Assembly (NCBI RefSeq): GCF_000189635.1
Contig: NW_002476146.1
Location: forward strand, 213,468 to 277,467
Source of the DNA: Tetrahymena thermophila SB210
Taxonomy: Eukaryota > Ciliophora > Oligohymenophorea > Hymenostomatida > Tetrahymenidae
Direction of reading: 5' to 3'
DNA: 64,000 nt
Shown: piece after piece, positions 25,293-36,985 of the stretch
Layout: each line of letters starts with the position of its first letter
How positions within the stretch are numbered: position 1 is the stretch's first letter
Notes under the pieces: generated by a model
Database searches by the model: none
What the model saw: the letters and a program-made list of their open reading frames with translations, nothing else
What the model was told of the DNA's origin: nothing
Position numbers and translations under genes: made by a program

Positions 25293-28200
25293 TCAATGCT
25301 TTTTCTTTTCCTATTCTTAAATTTTTAATCTTTATATAATTCTTAAAACATCAGAATCATCTTAATCTGAATCTATGTCTTCTTCTTCCTATGAGTTGAA
25401 TTTCTAATTATAATTTATTAGGCTATTTTTTTCAAACTATTTTTAATTCACTTTGTAAGTTGGAGTTATGTTTCCTGGTTTTAGTTTTATCTCTTATTTT
25501 AAATTTAATTTGCTATTTGGGCTTTTATTAGATCCTTTAAATACATTTTTCTTATATAAATTAGAAGATATAATTTTATTTTCTTTAATCTGATTTTAAA
25601 AATTATAATTTTAACTATAATTATTATCTTCTTCTTAGGATTAAATATTAGAAATATCATCTTCTTCTAAATCAGGAATGCTTCCACTCTTCTGCTATTT
25701 TTAATAATCAAAATCTTGTTCTGCTTAATAGCTCTCCTCAAAAATTTAGTTCTCAAGAGTATTTTGTTCAAATGATTTTTAATTAAATTATTTGCTTAGA
25801 TTATTATTCGAAGAGTAGAATTACTTTTTCCTCTCTTAAATCTGTTAAGGTTAAAATTAAACTTAATTTTTACTATTCTCTTTAGTAAGAAATGAGCACT
25901 TTTTTTCTCTTACTGTTTCACTTGAAGTGTCTTACAATATATTAAGGTATGTTTGTTAAAGATTTTGGATTTTATTTAAAACTTTCTCACTTTTATCACT
26001 TTCTATTAACTCTTTTTATCTTAGCTCTTTCTGATACTATATGGAACTTTTAAATTCTGTTTTTTTCTAATTAAATTGTTGTTTTTAAATATTTTATATT
26101 TTAATATCATTATTTTAATTTTAAACATTTGTAACTTAAATTTGATTTATTTTATCTTATTCTTCTTCTTATTTAAATTATAAATCCTATTATTATTCAG
26201 TAATCATTTTTGAGTGATCTTCATTTATTTTATTATTGTTGATTATTTAACTAAAATTCTTTTGATTTTCTATATTATCAAATTCATTATTTAAAAAATT
26301 ACTATTTTCATCGATTTATATATCATTAAATAAAATAGCAGGATGATTCTATTCCTCAAACTATATTTTTTTCCTCAAAGGATCATAAGAATCAATTACT
26401 TATCTATTATGCTCAATGAAATTTTAATCTATTAATTAACTTTTATCTTTTTATTCTTAAGGTTTTAAATGATAATCTTCTTCAACTATCATACCTCTAT
26501 CTAATTAATTTTAATTATCTTTATTATCTCTTTATTACTCAATTTATTCTTCACCTTTATTCCCTTCATCAATCATTTAAGCTTTATTAACTGATTTTTA
26601 ACCTGATTTTATATTTTCAATATTTTCTTAAAGCTCTTATGGAGTCTTACTTTAAAATATTATTTTTTTCAATTCTTCTTTTTGTTCTTTATTTAACACC
26701 TTATCTTCTTCTTAGTCTATTATTTGCAAGATGTTATTTTGAACATTCTGTAGTATTTAGCCTTTTGCGATTTATTCAATTTAATTGAAAAAAGACTGTT
26801 GTTAATCCCAGCCTCTTAAATCTATTGATTGAATTGTCCCAGATAGAAAATTAAATATACTAATTTATTCTATATTAATTTTATCAGTAACATACATATA
26901 AGAAGCAGCAAAAAGATAATTTAAGAAATCTTCTTTTTTGTATGTTTCGAATATATCAAACTTAAAGAAAATTAAATGATTTTAATTTGCTATTAAATCA
27001 ATGAGACCTTAAATATTCTTAGTCTTGTAAATCTTCTTGCATTCTATACTTTAATATTAAGATAAATAACCGTTAATAAAGTTAATCTAAATGTTTTTAA
27101 GGAGCTCGTAATCTAAAATAGCAGTCAAGTTGTTGTTGTACAGGTATTTTCTTCTATTCTCAAACAAAAATCCACATTTTGATATTTTATAAATGTTCTC
27201 AAAAATATCTTCACTTTTTTTATGTTTATTCATATACTCACTAAGTGCTATAATATAACTCTATCCAAGTCTTTCAAATTGATCTTAAAAATATTTGTTT
27301 GGTCTGTGCTTTTAAAAATTAAAAATATGTATTTTTTTTAGACACTAAATTTCTGCATTGTATGATAAAATATTGTGAAGTTCCTACATATCTTAAATAT
27401 CTTACTCACTCTTATCTCTATCACCTTCATTTTTGAATCTTTCAATGACATTTCTCTAATCATCTAACTAAGCAGAGTCAAAAGTTGTAAAAAACTTGCT
27501 GTACCTCAAGAAAAGTCTAAACAAATTCTCTGGTAAATGCAATTCATATATTTAAGGTAATATGACCTAAGCAGCAACCTATTTAATTTATTAATTAATT
27601 TATTGGCTTAAATTTTTTTTTTATTAATTTTATTGTGAAATAAATTTAATAATAAAAAATTCCTCTTTTTTTTTCAATCAAAATGAATTTATATTAAGTA
27701 ATAAATATAGATTATTTTGTTATGCTTTTACTTGAATTTTTATTATTAGCAACTTTATATTATAATATGAATTATTAAATAAGGTAAATTAAAATTTTAC
27801 TTAATTATAGAATGAATTTTTAGCTTTGTACTTTTCTCCAATCATTCTTACTATACATCTATCAAAAAACATACCCATTTCTGAAAATAATTAATTGTCT
27901 TTAACTTATTGAGAAATTTCATGCTTTTCCATATAAAGGCTTTTAACTACCTTTTCTTGTACTATATTTTAAGTGAAAGTATTTATATCTTCAAGTTGCT
28001 TGCTATTCATTTTAGATATAACTTCTCTGATCTTAATACAATTTTATTCCTCTTCCCCATTTTATGATTCATCAAATTCTATCCATTTATAATCTTTTAT
28101 TATGTGGTCTTAAAAGTCTAAAATGATATCTGCTCTATAGTATTCTCTTGGAATATCTGCAAAAAACCTGGTAACCTTAAATTTTCCTTACATTTTATCT

Positions 28201-31200
28201 TTTTCCTTCATTTTTTCAGGTTCTTTAACAATGCAACAAAAGTTTAGCTCCTTTATTGCCCTTGTAGCACCAACATAAAATAATCTTCTTTACTCTTCTA
28301 AAATGGTACAAGCCTAATTTTTATTTTTTTAAACGAAAGCCATAGGAAATTAATCATCATTACAACCCAAAAAGTAAACTATGTCCCACTCGAGTCCCTT
28401 GCTCCTATGAATTGTTGAAATAGTGAGTTTGTTTTACTTTTATGGAGCAGCATTAAACTCTATTAACTTAAAATCTTCAAATTTTAAAGTGATAAAAGCT
28501 TAATAAGGTATTTGGTCACTCTAAATACTCTTTTAATTGTGCTTTTCAACAACTTCTTCAAACTTTTTCAGCTAGTCATTCATTGGACCTATAATTGCAA
28601 TATCTTTAAATTGAAATCCTTTATTTTTAACTAACGAAAGTATTCTTTTGATAATAGATTCATTTTATTATTTCTCAGAATCAAAAATATGTAAGTAAGG
28701 ATAGTCTCCTTCTTTATCATACTTACTCTTCATTTTTTCTTCTTCTGTTTCTCCGTGTATCTCCTAAGCACTCTACATAGTTTTTTTAATCAAATTTTCA
28801 TTTTTTTCTATAATTTTGTTAGCAAATTTTGTTATTAGATGTGTACTTCTATAATTTGCAGTTAATCTAAACTCTAGTAAGTCCTTTTTTTTCTTCTTCA
28901 AATCATCATTAATTCTATTTTAAATAATATCAATTTTTGTATCTCTGAAACCGTAAATATTTTAAGCATCATCACCTAATTTAAATAAGAATATATATAT
29001 TTAAAATATATAATTATTTTTTGTGCTAATTATCTTTTCAATTAAATTATTAAGTCTTATTATCAACTACTAAACTAAGTAAAAAAAGATCAGCTATATC
29101 TTTAAATTTTAAATATGAAATTTCAAATAATTTAGTCCACCACATTTTTCTCAACTTATTTTATCCAAAATTTTGAAAAACCAAATTTTAAAAAATTATT
29201 TATTAGGTTTCTAAAATTTGATTCAAGAAAAGATTAGATTTTAATGCTAAGTAAAGTATCACATTAAATATATAAAATAAGAAATTATTACCTATGACAG
29301 TTAAAATGCAATTAAGTTTTTTGAATTCCATGAGTATTTCATATTGTAGTTCAGATACGTCTTAAAATTCGTCAAAGAAAAAATATTTGTATTAAAGGTA
29401 TTAAAACTTATATTTCTTGATATGTGCTAACCAAATATCACAATATTCTCTTTAACTAAATAATAAAACTGATTGAGAATTCTTTTACTTAGCTTCTAGC
29501 TCGCTTCTGATAAATTTATATGCTATTTTATCAATATTTCCAATTAGGATCGATTGCTAAACTTCCTTTCCAATCATTTCATACACTTTCTAACTTATAT
29601 GTTTACCAGCTTCTATATTAAAAGTACTGATAATAATTTAATTTGGTTTGACCCCATGATCTAATAAGTATTTCAGTCTTATAACTAAAGTTGTTGTCTT
29701 GCCACTACCTGTTTGATAATAAATTTTATAAAATATTTTTATGCATAATATTTACCGGCACACGCAATAATTTTTGTATCTTTCTTAATATCACTAACAA
29801 TAACATCTAATTATTCTTCTGTAGGACGAATTTCTATTTATTAATCCCACTATGTTTTATAACTTATCACCCTATAATTATCCTTTCCTTTCATTTCTAT
29901 AAATAAAAAATAAATTATTAACTCTATCGCTTATTCTCATTAAAATTAATAAATACCCATTTTTTAAACTTCTTATTTTTCTTCTCTTTTTTATTTATTG
30001 TTTTGTTCATTCTCAGGAAACGATGTAAATTTTAAAAATCTTGAATAGTACATATCTAAATTTTATTTCATAGTTTTCTCGAATTCCTCTCTATTAGTAG
30101 GAAATTATTTGTAAACCTAATTGATCTACTTATTAATTTCATTTTTTTTCTTTTTAGGAATCTTCATAAATTCAATGTAATCACTAAATTAGTTTTTTAA
30201 TTCTTGGATTTTTTCATATTAAACAATAAAATTATCATATTATTCAGATAGTTAATATTGCTTAATTTGATTTTCATAACAATTTTTAGTTACAGGCTTT
30301 AATTTTTTTATTTTATTCAAGTTCTTCTGTTAAATATCACTTAAATCTTTGACATTTTACTCCATATGTGAAATAAATATCTTAAATAAATTTTATGCAT
30401 TTTTTTCGTTTGCTTTTGTTTAGGCATCAATATTTTTTTTATTTTCTTCTAACTCTTTTAATTCATTTTCATTTTCTTATTGTTATTAATTTAGATTTTA
30501 AATATCTTCTTCTAATAATTATTGATCACTTTCTTAAGGTATATCATCTTATTTTTAAGCTTCTTTATTTATATTTTGTTTACCAAATACTAATTTTGAG
30601 TTTGTGCTTTCTTTCTGGGATTTTATTTTATTTTCTGACTATTTTTGTAGCACATTTTTTAACTAAACCTATTTGTCTTATGGTTGATCATCTTTATTTT
30701 TTTAGATGAGTCTACTTTCCTTAAATTAATCTTTTTCTTAATCACCATTTATAATATTTTCTTTTTACTTTGCCTTATCACTATTTTTACCTTGAGTAGG
30801 AACACAAAAAGATAATAAATTCTTCATTTTTTTCTTTTAATTTATTTTAGGTTGCTATTCTTCTTAAATTTAGCAATTTTTATTTTCATTTTAAGCACTT
30901 ATTTATTTGTTATCTTCTATTGAATTATTTATTAAAATCTAAATATTATGGTTTAGTTTACTTTCCTTGCTTTATTGAGTTGAATTATTAGTTAAAATCT
31001 AATTATCTTTATTTATGCTGTTTTATTTACTTTATTCAATCTAATTATTATTTTTTTAAAAGCCTTTTTCATTATTTTCTTCAATTTAATTATGAATTAT
31101 AATCTAATTTATATTAGTTTCACATTCCATTGTTCTATTGCATTCTTCATATTCAACAATCATTTTATTGTTATTTTAAATATCAGCTTCGCTTAAATTT

Positions 31201-31964
31201 TTTTAGCATAATTTACTTTAATTATTTTTTAAAGTAGAATTAAACTACCTAAAATCATTAATTTAAAGTTATCTGTTAGCCTTCCCCTCTGATTTTGATC
31301 CCTTACTACATTCACTTTTTTTACTGTTATTTGAAAAAGCATCTTAACGGCTATCAAATTAAGAAACCATAGCTACTTATTCATCATCTTGCACTTCCAT
31401 TTAATTCTACTTGGATTAATCTTCTTTAGGACTAAACTGTATTGAAGAAAGTCTTTCTTATTTATAAATAGAAGCTAATTTTTGTTCTTATTCAATCGTA
31501 TCATCTTCTTCAACTTTGATCTTTTTTTTAGAAGATGGTGTCATTCTAATCCATTTTGATGATTATTTCATTCTTTTTTTATTGAGAGGAGATGAACAAC
31601 TATCATCTTACCCTATTTTAGCTTTAACTTTTGATTTGAATGATTTTTTTTTACTGTATTTGAAAGGACTTAATTTTTTTTTGATGTATTCCTCCCTTTT
31701 TTGTAAAATATCATAACTATTTTCGTATTCCTAAGCATCATTTTATTCAAAACTAGGATTTTATACAGAATTTAAATTGTTATCAATTTATTGCTGATAG
31801 AATCCATCATCTTCCACTTTGATATCTATTTTTAAATTCTATTAATAGATTGTATTTTCTTTATTTTCAGTCTAAATATCATCCTAAACATCTGCGTTTT
31901 TAGGTTTAAAAAAACTTTTTAATGAAGCCTAACCTTAAACTTATTTTATTTTAGTTTATTTCAT
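25293..31964 (-). CDS. UvrD/PcrA/Srs2-type superfamily 1 DNA helicase with N-terminal PCNA-binding box
   Basis: Exons 31964-29957, 29896-29756, 29708-29292, 28975-27801 and 27578-25293 join with matching phases and give 2008 residues. Residues 1-670 are low-complexity and basic, with a canonical PIP box QASLKSFF at residues 12-19 right after the start. The helicase core begins with a Q motif (RPTEEQLDVI), then Walker A ACAGSGKTTT near residue 717, motif II FFFDEFQDVSELQ, motif III VIGDDAQNIYGFRD, motif IV LTANYRST, motif V ISTIHRSKGLEWD and motif VI RRLFYVGATRA. All catalytic residues are present. This class translocates 3'-5' on single-stranded DNA and, in Srs2/FBH1, removes Rad51 at PCNA-bearing forks. 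A C-terminal region has GLIDLI...HLIFFKFD, reminiscent of a PD-(D/E)XK nuclease but with the acidic residue before FK missing. A Ser/Asp-rich tail ends the protein. Confidence 0.9.
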
Positions 31965-33675
31965 TTTAGTGTACTTTAATATTTTATATAAAAAATTTGC
32001 TCCAAATATATTTAAGCACCTTTAAAAATATTCTAAAAATAATTAAAGTTAAGATATCAAAAATTGCTTTTATTTTGCTTTGCAAGATTCTTCACTAACT
32101 TAGATAATAATAAAAATTGATATAAAAAATCTTAGAAATCAAATTATTTTTTTGAGGGTTAATTATTTTAAATTATAGCTAATTAAATACTAATTAAATT
32201 GGCGCTTAAATTAAATACATTTGTTAGAATTAAAATCATTAATCGTATTAAATTAAAATTTTATAATAAAATAGATACTGTAATTACATTTCAAGTTATC
32301 TACTATTTTCGATGAAGCTAAGTAACATTTTTAGTTTAATTATTTCGTATTTCTTAAGATTGTAAAATTATTTTATTTTAATTGCAAAATGAATTCAATA
32401 AATATTTTTATAATTTTTATTTCATAAAATCAATCTACTCTTATATTTTTTTTAGTTTGATTATTCTTTTTTAGCTTTTAATATTAGTATTTGCTTCTAA
32501 AATATTAGAATAAATTTTTTTGTAAAAATTGCAATAGTTAAATTTTTATGTCAACTTTTTAATTTTTATAACTAAAAATATAAGTTATTGATAATATTAA
32601 CTAAATAATATCAAAAATACTATCATTTATTGTTTTAAGTAACTACTTTTTAATAATATTTTTTTTTATAAAATAAATTATTATAACAAAAAAACAATAA
32701 TCACTAATAAATAATAAAAATTAAATTTGATATTTTTAGATAAATACTTGATATATTTTTACTTAAGTGTTAAAAACTAATACATTTGTTTATATGAACT
32801 GAATATATTTGTTTTAAATGAATTCAATTGTAATTTTATTATTGGATTTGATATTTAAGATGTTTAAGAAAAAAATCATTTTTTTAGATAAAAGTAATGG
32901 TAAAAATTTAAATTAAAGCAATAAAAGTAAAAAAATTTTTTGCTAGTTCAAAGGATAAACATTATTTTTTAAATGAATTTGAGAATTAAAGACTTACTAA
33001 AAACACTTTATAAATAAATTATATGTATATTTAAAATTAAATTGAAGTAATATTATATTTAATAGTTAAAAATAAATATTTTAAAAACTATTGTTTGAAA
33101 GCTGAAAGCCTTAAATTAGATGAAGATAAGTAATGAATAAATAAGCAAATTAATTTTGTTTAATAAATAAATAAATTATATTTTTTTTGATAACACTAAC
33201 TAAAAAATGTATTTTTTATTGAACTTTGTTTTAATTTTGTAATAATATCATATTTACTATAAAATATCTAATTTCAAAATATGCTATGCAGGGTGTTTAT
33301 ATTACTAAAGCAAATTGTTGGAGGTTATTTAATAGACTTAATTTTAAATAAATATTTTAACACTAAAGAAGTATTTTTTTTAAATTAAAATTCTAAAGTT
33401 TAAATATTTAAAAGCAAATAAAATAGGTAGTTTATAAAATTATAAATAATAAGTAGAATTTATTTAACTATTTAGTTAAATTGAGTCTACCTATTTTTTT
33501 CAGCATACATTTTTCTTTGATTCTAGTACTAATAAATATTATTTAATCAGTAATTAATAAATCTGTATAATTAATTGTTATCTTTATTTTGTTTTTATTA
33601 CCAAATTAAAGTTATAAATATTGTTTAAATCAAATCTAAATAGGAAGTCTTCTTAAATATAAAAACTTAGCTTAA
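31965..33675. other. AT-rich divergent intergenic region
   Basis: About 1.7 kb between the helicase (-) and the next gene (+), so it should contain both promoters. No motif beyond A/T runs was recognised. Confidence 0.6.
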
Positions 33676-35770
33676 ATGGAAGATAAATTCATTTTTTAAA
33701 TTTCTGATGAGAAAAAAATAGAATAGCTTTATTAGTCTTATTGTAAATCGGTATTTTGCATTAATTTATGAAGATAAAAATCAAATAATCTTTTAATCTA
33801 TTTTCATATTTTGCCATGAGTACTAAAAGATTTTAAATATGGCATAGAGCAATAAAATGAATAGATTTTTAAACTAATTTCCAAATATTTATAAATCTAG
33901 GAATAAAATCATATGAGATTTAGCGAGCTATTTATACTACTATTAGAGAAAGGATTAGTTAGGAATGGTTTTGGATTAAAATTTTACTTAGAAAACTATA
34001 ACAATGCAATAGATGAAGAAATAGAGCAAGAAAAGAAAGTTTAAGAAATTACAACAGATTTAAGGCAGATGAAAAAATTATAAGAGCAAGCTAAAGAGTT
34101 AGTTCCAGGCAAATTGAATAGATTTAAATTTATGAATTTTTTGAAGAAAGTAGGAAAGCTTTATTATCATGGTTAGAAGAATCCAATTGATAGATATTTA
34201 GAATAGATATTAGTGGAAATACCTTAACATAGAAAGAAAAGTGCAAATGCAAATACAGTTTTTTATCGTGTTTTAAATTATGATGAATCTAACAAGAAGA
34301 TATTTAATGAATTCACAATTGAAACTATTTTGGAATATGAGGAGGACTTAAAACGCCTATTTACTGCATATATGCCAGAAAATTATGACAAACAAAACAT
34401 AGTAAAAATCATTAAGTTTTTATGAAATTGAATGAAAATGTTATTAATTAAAGATGTTGACATGGGAGGAAATAGATATGTTAAATAAAAAGGTTAGCAC
34501 AATGAGCGTGCTAAAACTATTAATAGATGCTAATATAATTCCTACATTAATTACATCAGAACATTATCAAGATATATAAGTGCGTTTAGTGGTAAGTTGC
34601 ATTTATTAATTAAAAATTTAAAAGATTTAAGCCAAATAAATCATAGAATTTAAAATGGAGCTTAATTTATTCAAATAAATGAAGAAATAACTTTTTTAAT
34701 TTAAATAAGCCTCCTTTCAACTAGGCAGAGACTCTTTTCTATCAATAAGAGCAAATAAAAAAAATACTTGAAAAGGATTTGGGGAAAAAGCCTATAACTT
34801 CAAAAACAGATGGAGATCCATATATAAGTTTTTTTGAGTTTTAAATGATTTTTGTTAAAATGGCTTTAGAAACTACTCCTAAAGATCATATTAAGAAAGA
34901 CAAAGATGTTTAAGATGCTATTTCTAAATTTATGTAAAACGTGGTCTAAATTCGTAACAAAAAGCAAGAAAATGATTGGGATATTCTTAAAAAGTCTTCT
35001 AAATTTTCTAGCACCTATATTTATCGTTTATTTTGTCCTATCCAGCTTTAAAATAAGAAAAAAGACACTCCGGCTACTCCTTAAAATACATAAGTAAATA
35101 AGGCAAACAATTTTTCTTAAAATTAAGCTCAACAAGGAAGTAAGTAGGATTTATCAAACTAGTAAGATGGATTCAATAATTAAAACCAGATGAAAAAGAC
35201 AAAATTATATGAAAATGATGATGAATTTTTTGATGAACCCCTCAAACTTCTTTAAGCTATAGAAAATAACCTTAAATTTGGTGAAGGGTTGACATCTAAA
35301 TTTGAGCTTGATACTATATATAAAACACTTCAATCTGAGCTGCCACAAATACCTCCTCCTTACAAAGTAAATTTTTCATTTTATATGAAATGAGATATTT
35401 AATATTATACTAAAAGCCTGAGAAATAAGTAGTTGATATTCAAAAATATGTGCCAAAGGTTATTGGAGAGTAACCTCCAAAGCCTCCAGTAGACAAAAAT
35501 GCAAAGAAATAAAAAGAAGAGCCAAAGAAAAAGAAAAAGGGTGAGGAAGAAAGAGTAATAAGATGGGCTGGAATGCCACCTCCTCCTCCTAAAACAACTT
35601 ATGATCATTTTAATAGTTACAATGATTAACTTGAGTTTAATAATCCATATCAAATTAACCAATAGAGTGGTGTAATGAGTCATATTGAAGCAGCACCTGT
35701 GCTTTTAGAAGAAGTAAACTCACTTTTTAAGAGTTATTTATCTTAACAAGAATCAATAAAAAAAAGATGA
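33676..35770 (+). CDS. Unknown, possibly ciliary, protein (may be the first part of a longer gene)
   Basis: Exons 33676-33742, 33821-34401, 34454-34591, 34710-35366 and 35417-35770 join in phase and encode 598 residues ending at TGA 35768-35770. The N-terminal half is helical (KKIEQLYQSY, then RFSELFILLLEKGLVRNGFG). A segment TWEEIDMLNKKVSTMSVLKL follows, then a Gln/Asn-rich linker, a Lys-rich stretch (KEEPKKKKKGEEERVIRW) and a proline run (GMPPPPPKTTYD). No domain was recognised. The stop overlaps the ATG of the following frame by sharing ATGA. A GTTATT..CCCAG intron at 35733-35791 would remove the stop and fuse the two frames in phase. Exon 2's exact acceptor (33821 or the AG at 33829) is uncertain. 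Confidence 0.65.
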
Positions 35771-36560
35771 TTTATCCATAAAATATCCCAGCAGATGCGA
35801 AAAAATTTTTAGAAGCCTCGATTCTAAATTATTCTCAATAAAATTTCTACGCCTCATTAGAAAATTTAAACACTTGTTATGAAACATGGTTGAATATAGA
35901 AGATAGAAGTGACCTAACAATATAAAATGAAATATTTTTTGATTTTTTTAAAGGTATGATTTTCTAATCAGCAGGTAGAGATGATTTAGCTCTTTCATCT
36001 TTTTTTTCTTCCAAAGTTTTATCTGATAAATTGTAAATGGATTATCTTGATAAGGCTCTACCTTATTGCGGTCTTGGAGGAATGTTATTTCGTGTTGAGG
36101 AGTATAATTTGGCTCTTAGAAGCTTTTTAAAAGTGATTTAAACTAATAAAAATTGAAAATTCTAATTTGTTTTATATACTAAATTTAGGCAAGGGAAATA
36201 AGAGAGCTATCTATAGGAGCAGATAATATGGAAACAGCGACTGTTTATAATAATTTAGGTTGCTGCATGCTTAAGTTAAACAGAAATCTAGAAGCAATAA
36301 CTTACTTCGAAATTGCTTATGCAATTTTTGATTTGGAGCTTGGCTAATTTCATATCAGAACATCTACTGTAACATTATTTTAAATTAGTTCATTTAATTC
36401 TAAAAAAAATTAAATAAATGTATAGGTTTAGAGAAATTTAATTAAGTGTAAGAAACAAGGAGTTAGCTTTTTGCCAGAATTTCGCACTCCTTGGATTACT
36501 TATGAAAAAGATCCACTTAAAAAAGCGAAACCAAAAGGGAAAAATGATAAAAAGAAGTGA
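35767..36560 (+). CDS. TPR-like helical-repeat protein (or C-terminal half of the preceding gene)
   Basis: Exons 35767-36132, 36189-36368 and 36426-36560 join in phase 0 and encode 226 residues. Helical pairs with TPR spacing are visible: DKALPYCGLGGMLFRVEEYN then LALRSFLKAREIRELSIGA, then TATVYNNLGCCMLKLNRNLE then AITYFEIAYAIFDLELGQ, followed by HIRTSTVQRNLIKCKKQ, which resembles the HPRTxTxxxNLxxCK end of NPHP3/kinesin-light-chain type repeats. The C terminus is basic (KKAKPKGKNDKKK). TPRs are protein-protein interaction scaffolds, here perhaps ciliary. As an independent gene it would overlap its upstream neighbour by four bases with no room for a promoter, so a fused 800-residue protein is the better hypothesis. 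Confidence 0.65.
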
Positions 36561-36985
36561 TATTTTTTAATTAATAAAAGAAAAAAATTAAAATAATTTT
36601 AATTATAAAAATAATAAATATATATCTATCCTTTAATATCTAAATTCATAAATATTATTATTGTTATTATTTTATTTGAAAGTTTCATTTTAAGTAAGAA
36701 ACAAAATAATAAAATAGTTGTTAAGAAATAAAAATGGATCTTGTTTATCTATGTCAAAACTATTTATTATAGCCATAAGATTCACTTTTTTTGCATATTC
36801 GATAAAATTGGACTTTGTAAATTGCTTAAATTTTTAACGGAATATTAGATATATACATAATGTAATCATAAAAAGCATTGTTAAGATAGTTAATTGATCA
36901 ATCAATCAAATTAATAATCTGATGATACTTATTAAATTGAAGCTAATTAATTACTCACAAATAATATTTATAATAATTTATAAGA
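36561..36985. other. Intergenic spacer
   Basis: 425 bp of AT-rich DNA between two + genes, with a short GATCAATCAATCAAATTAAT-type patch at 36897. It presumably serves as terminator and promoter. Confidence 0.6.

Noticed and set aside
30395-30709. Plus-strand hydrophobic frame resembling a membrane protein
   Set aside because: It is antisense to the Glu/Lys/Gln-rich N-terminal exon of the helicase; Phe/Leu richness is the complement of Lys/Glu/Gln codons.
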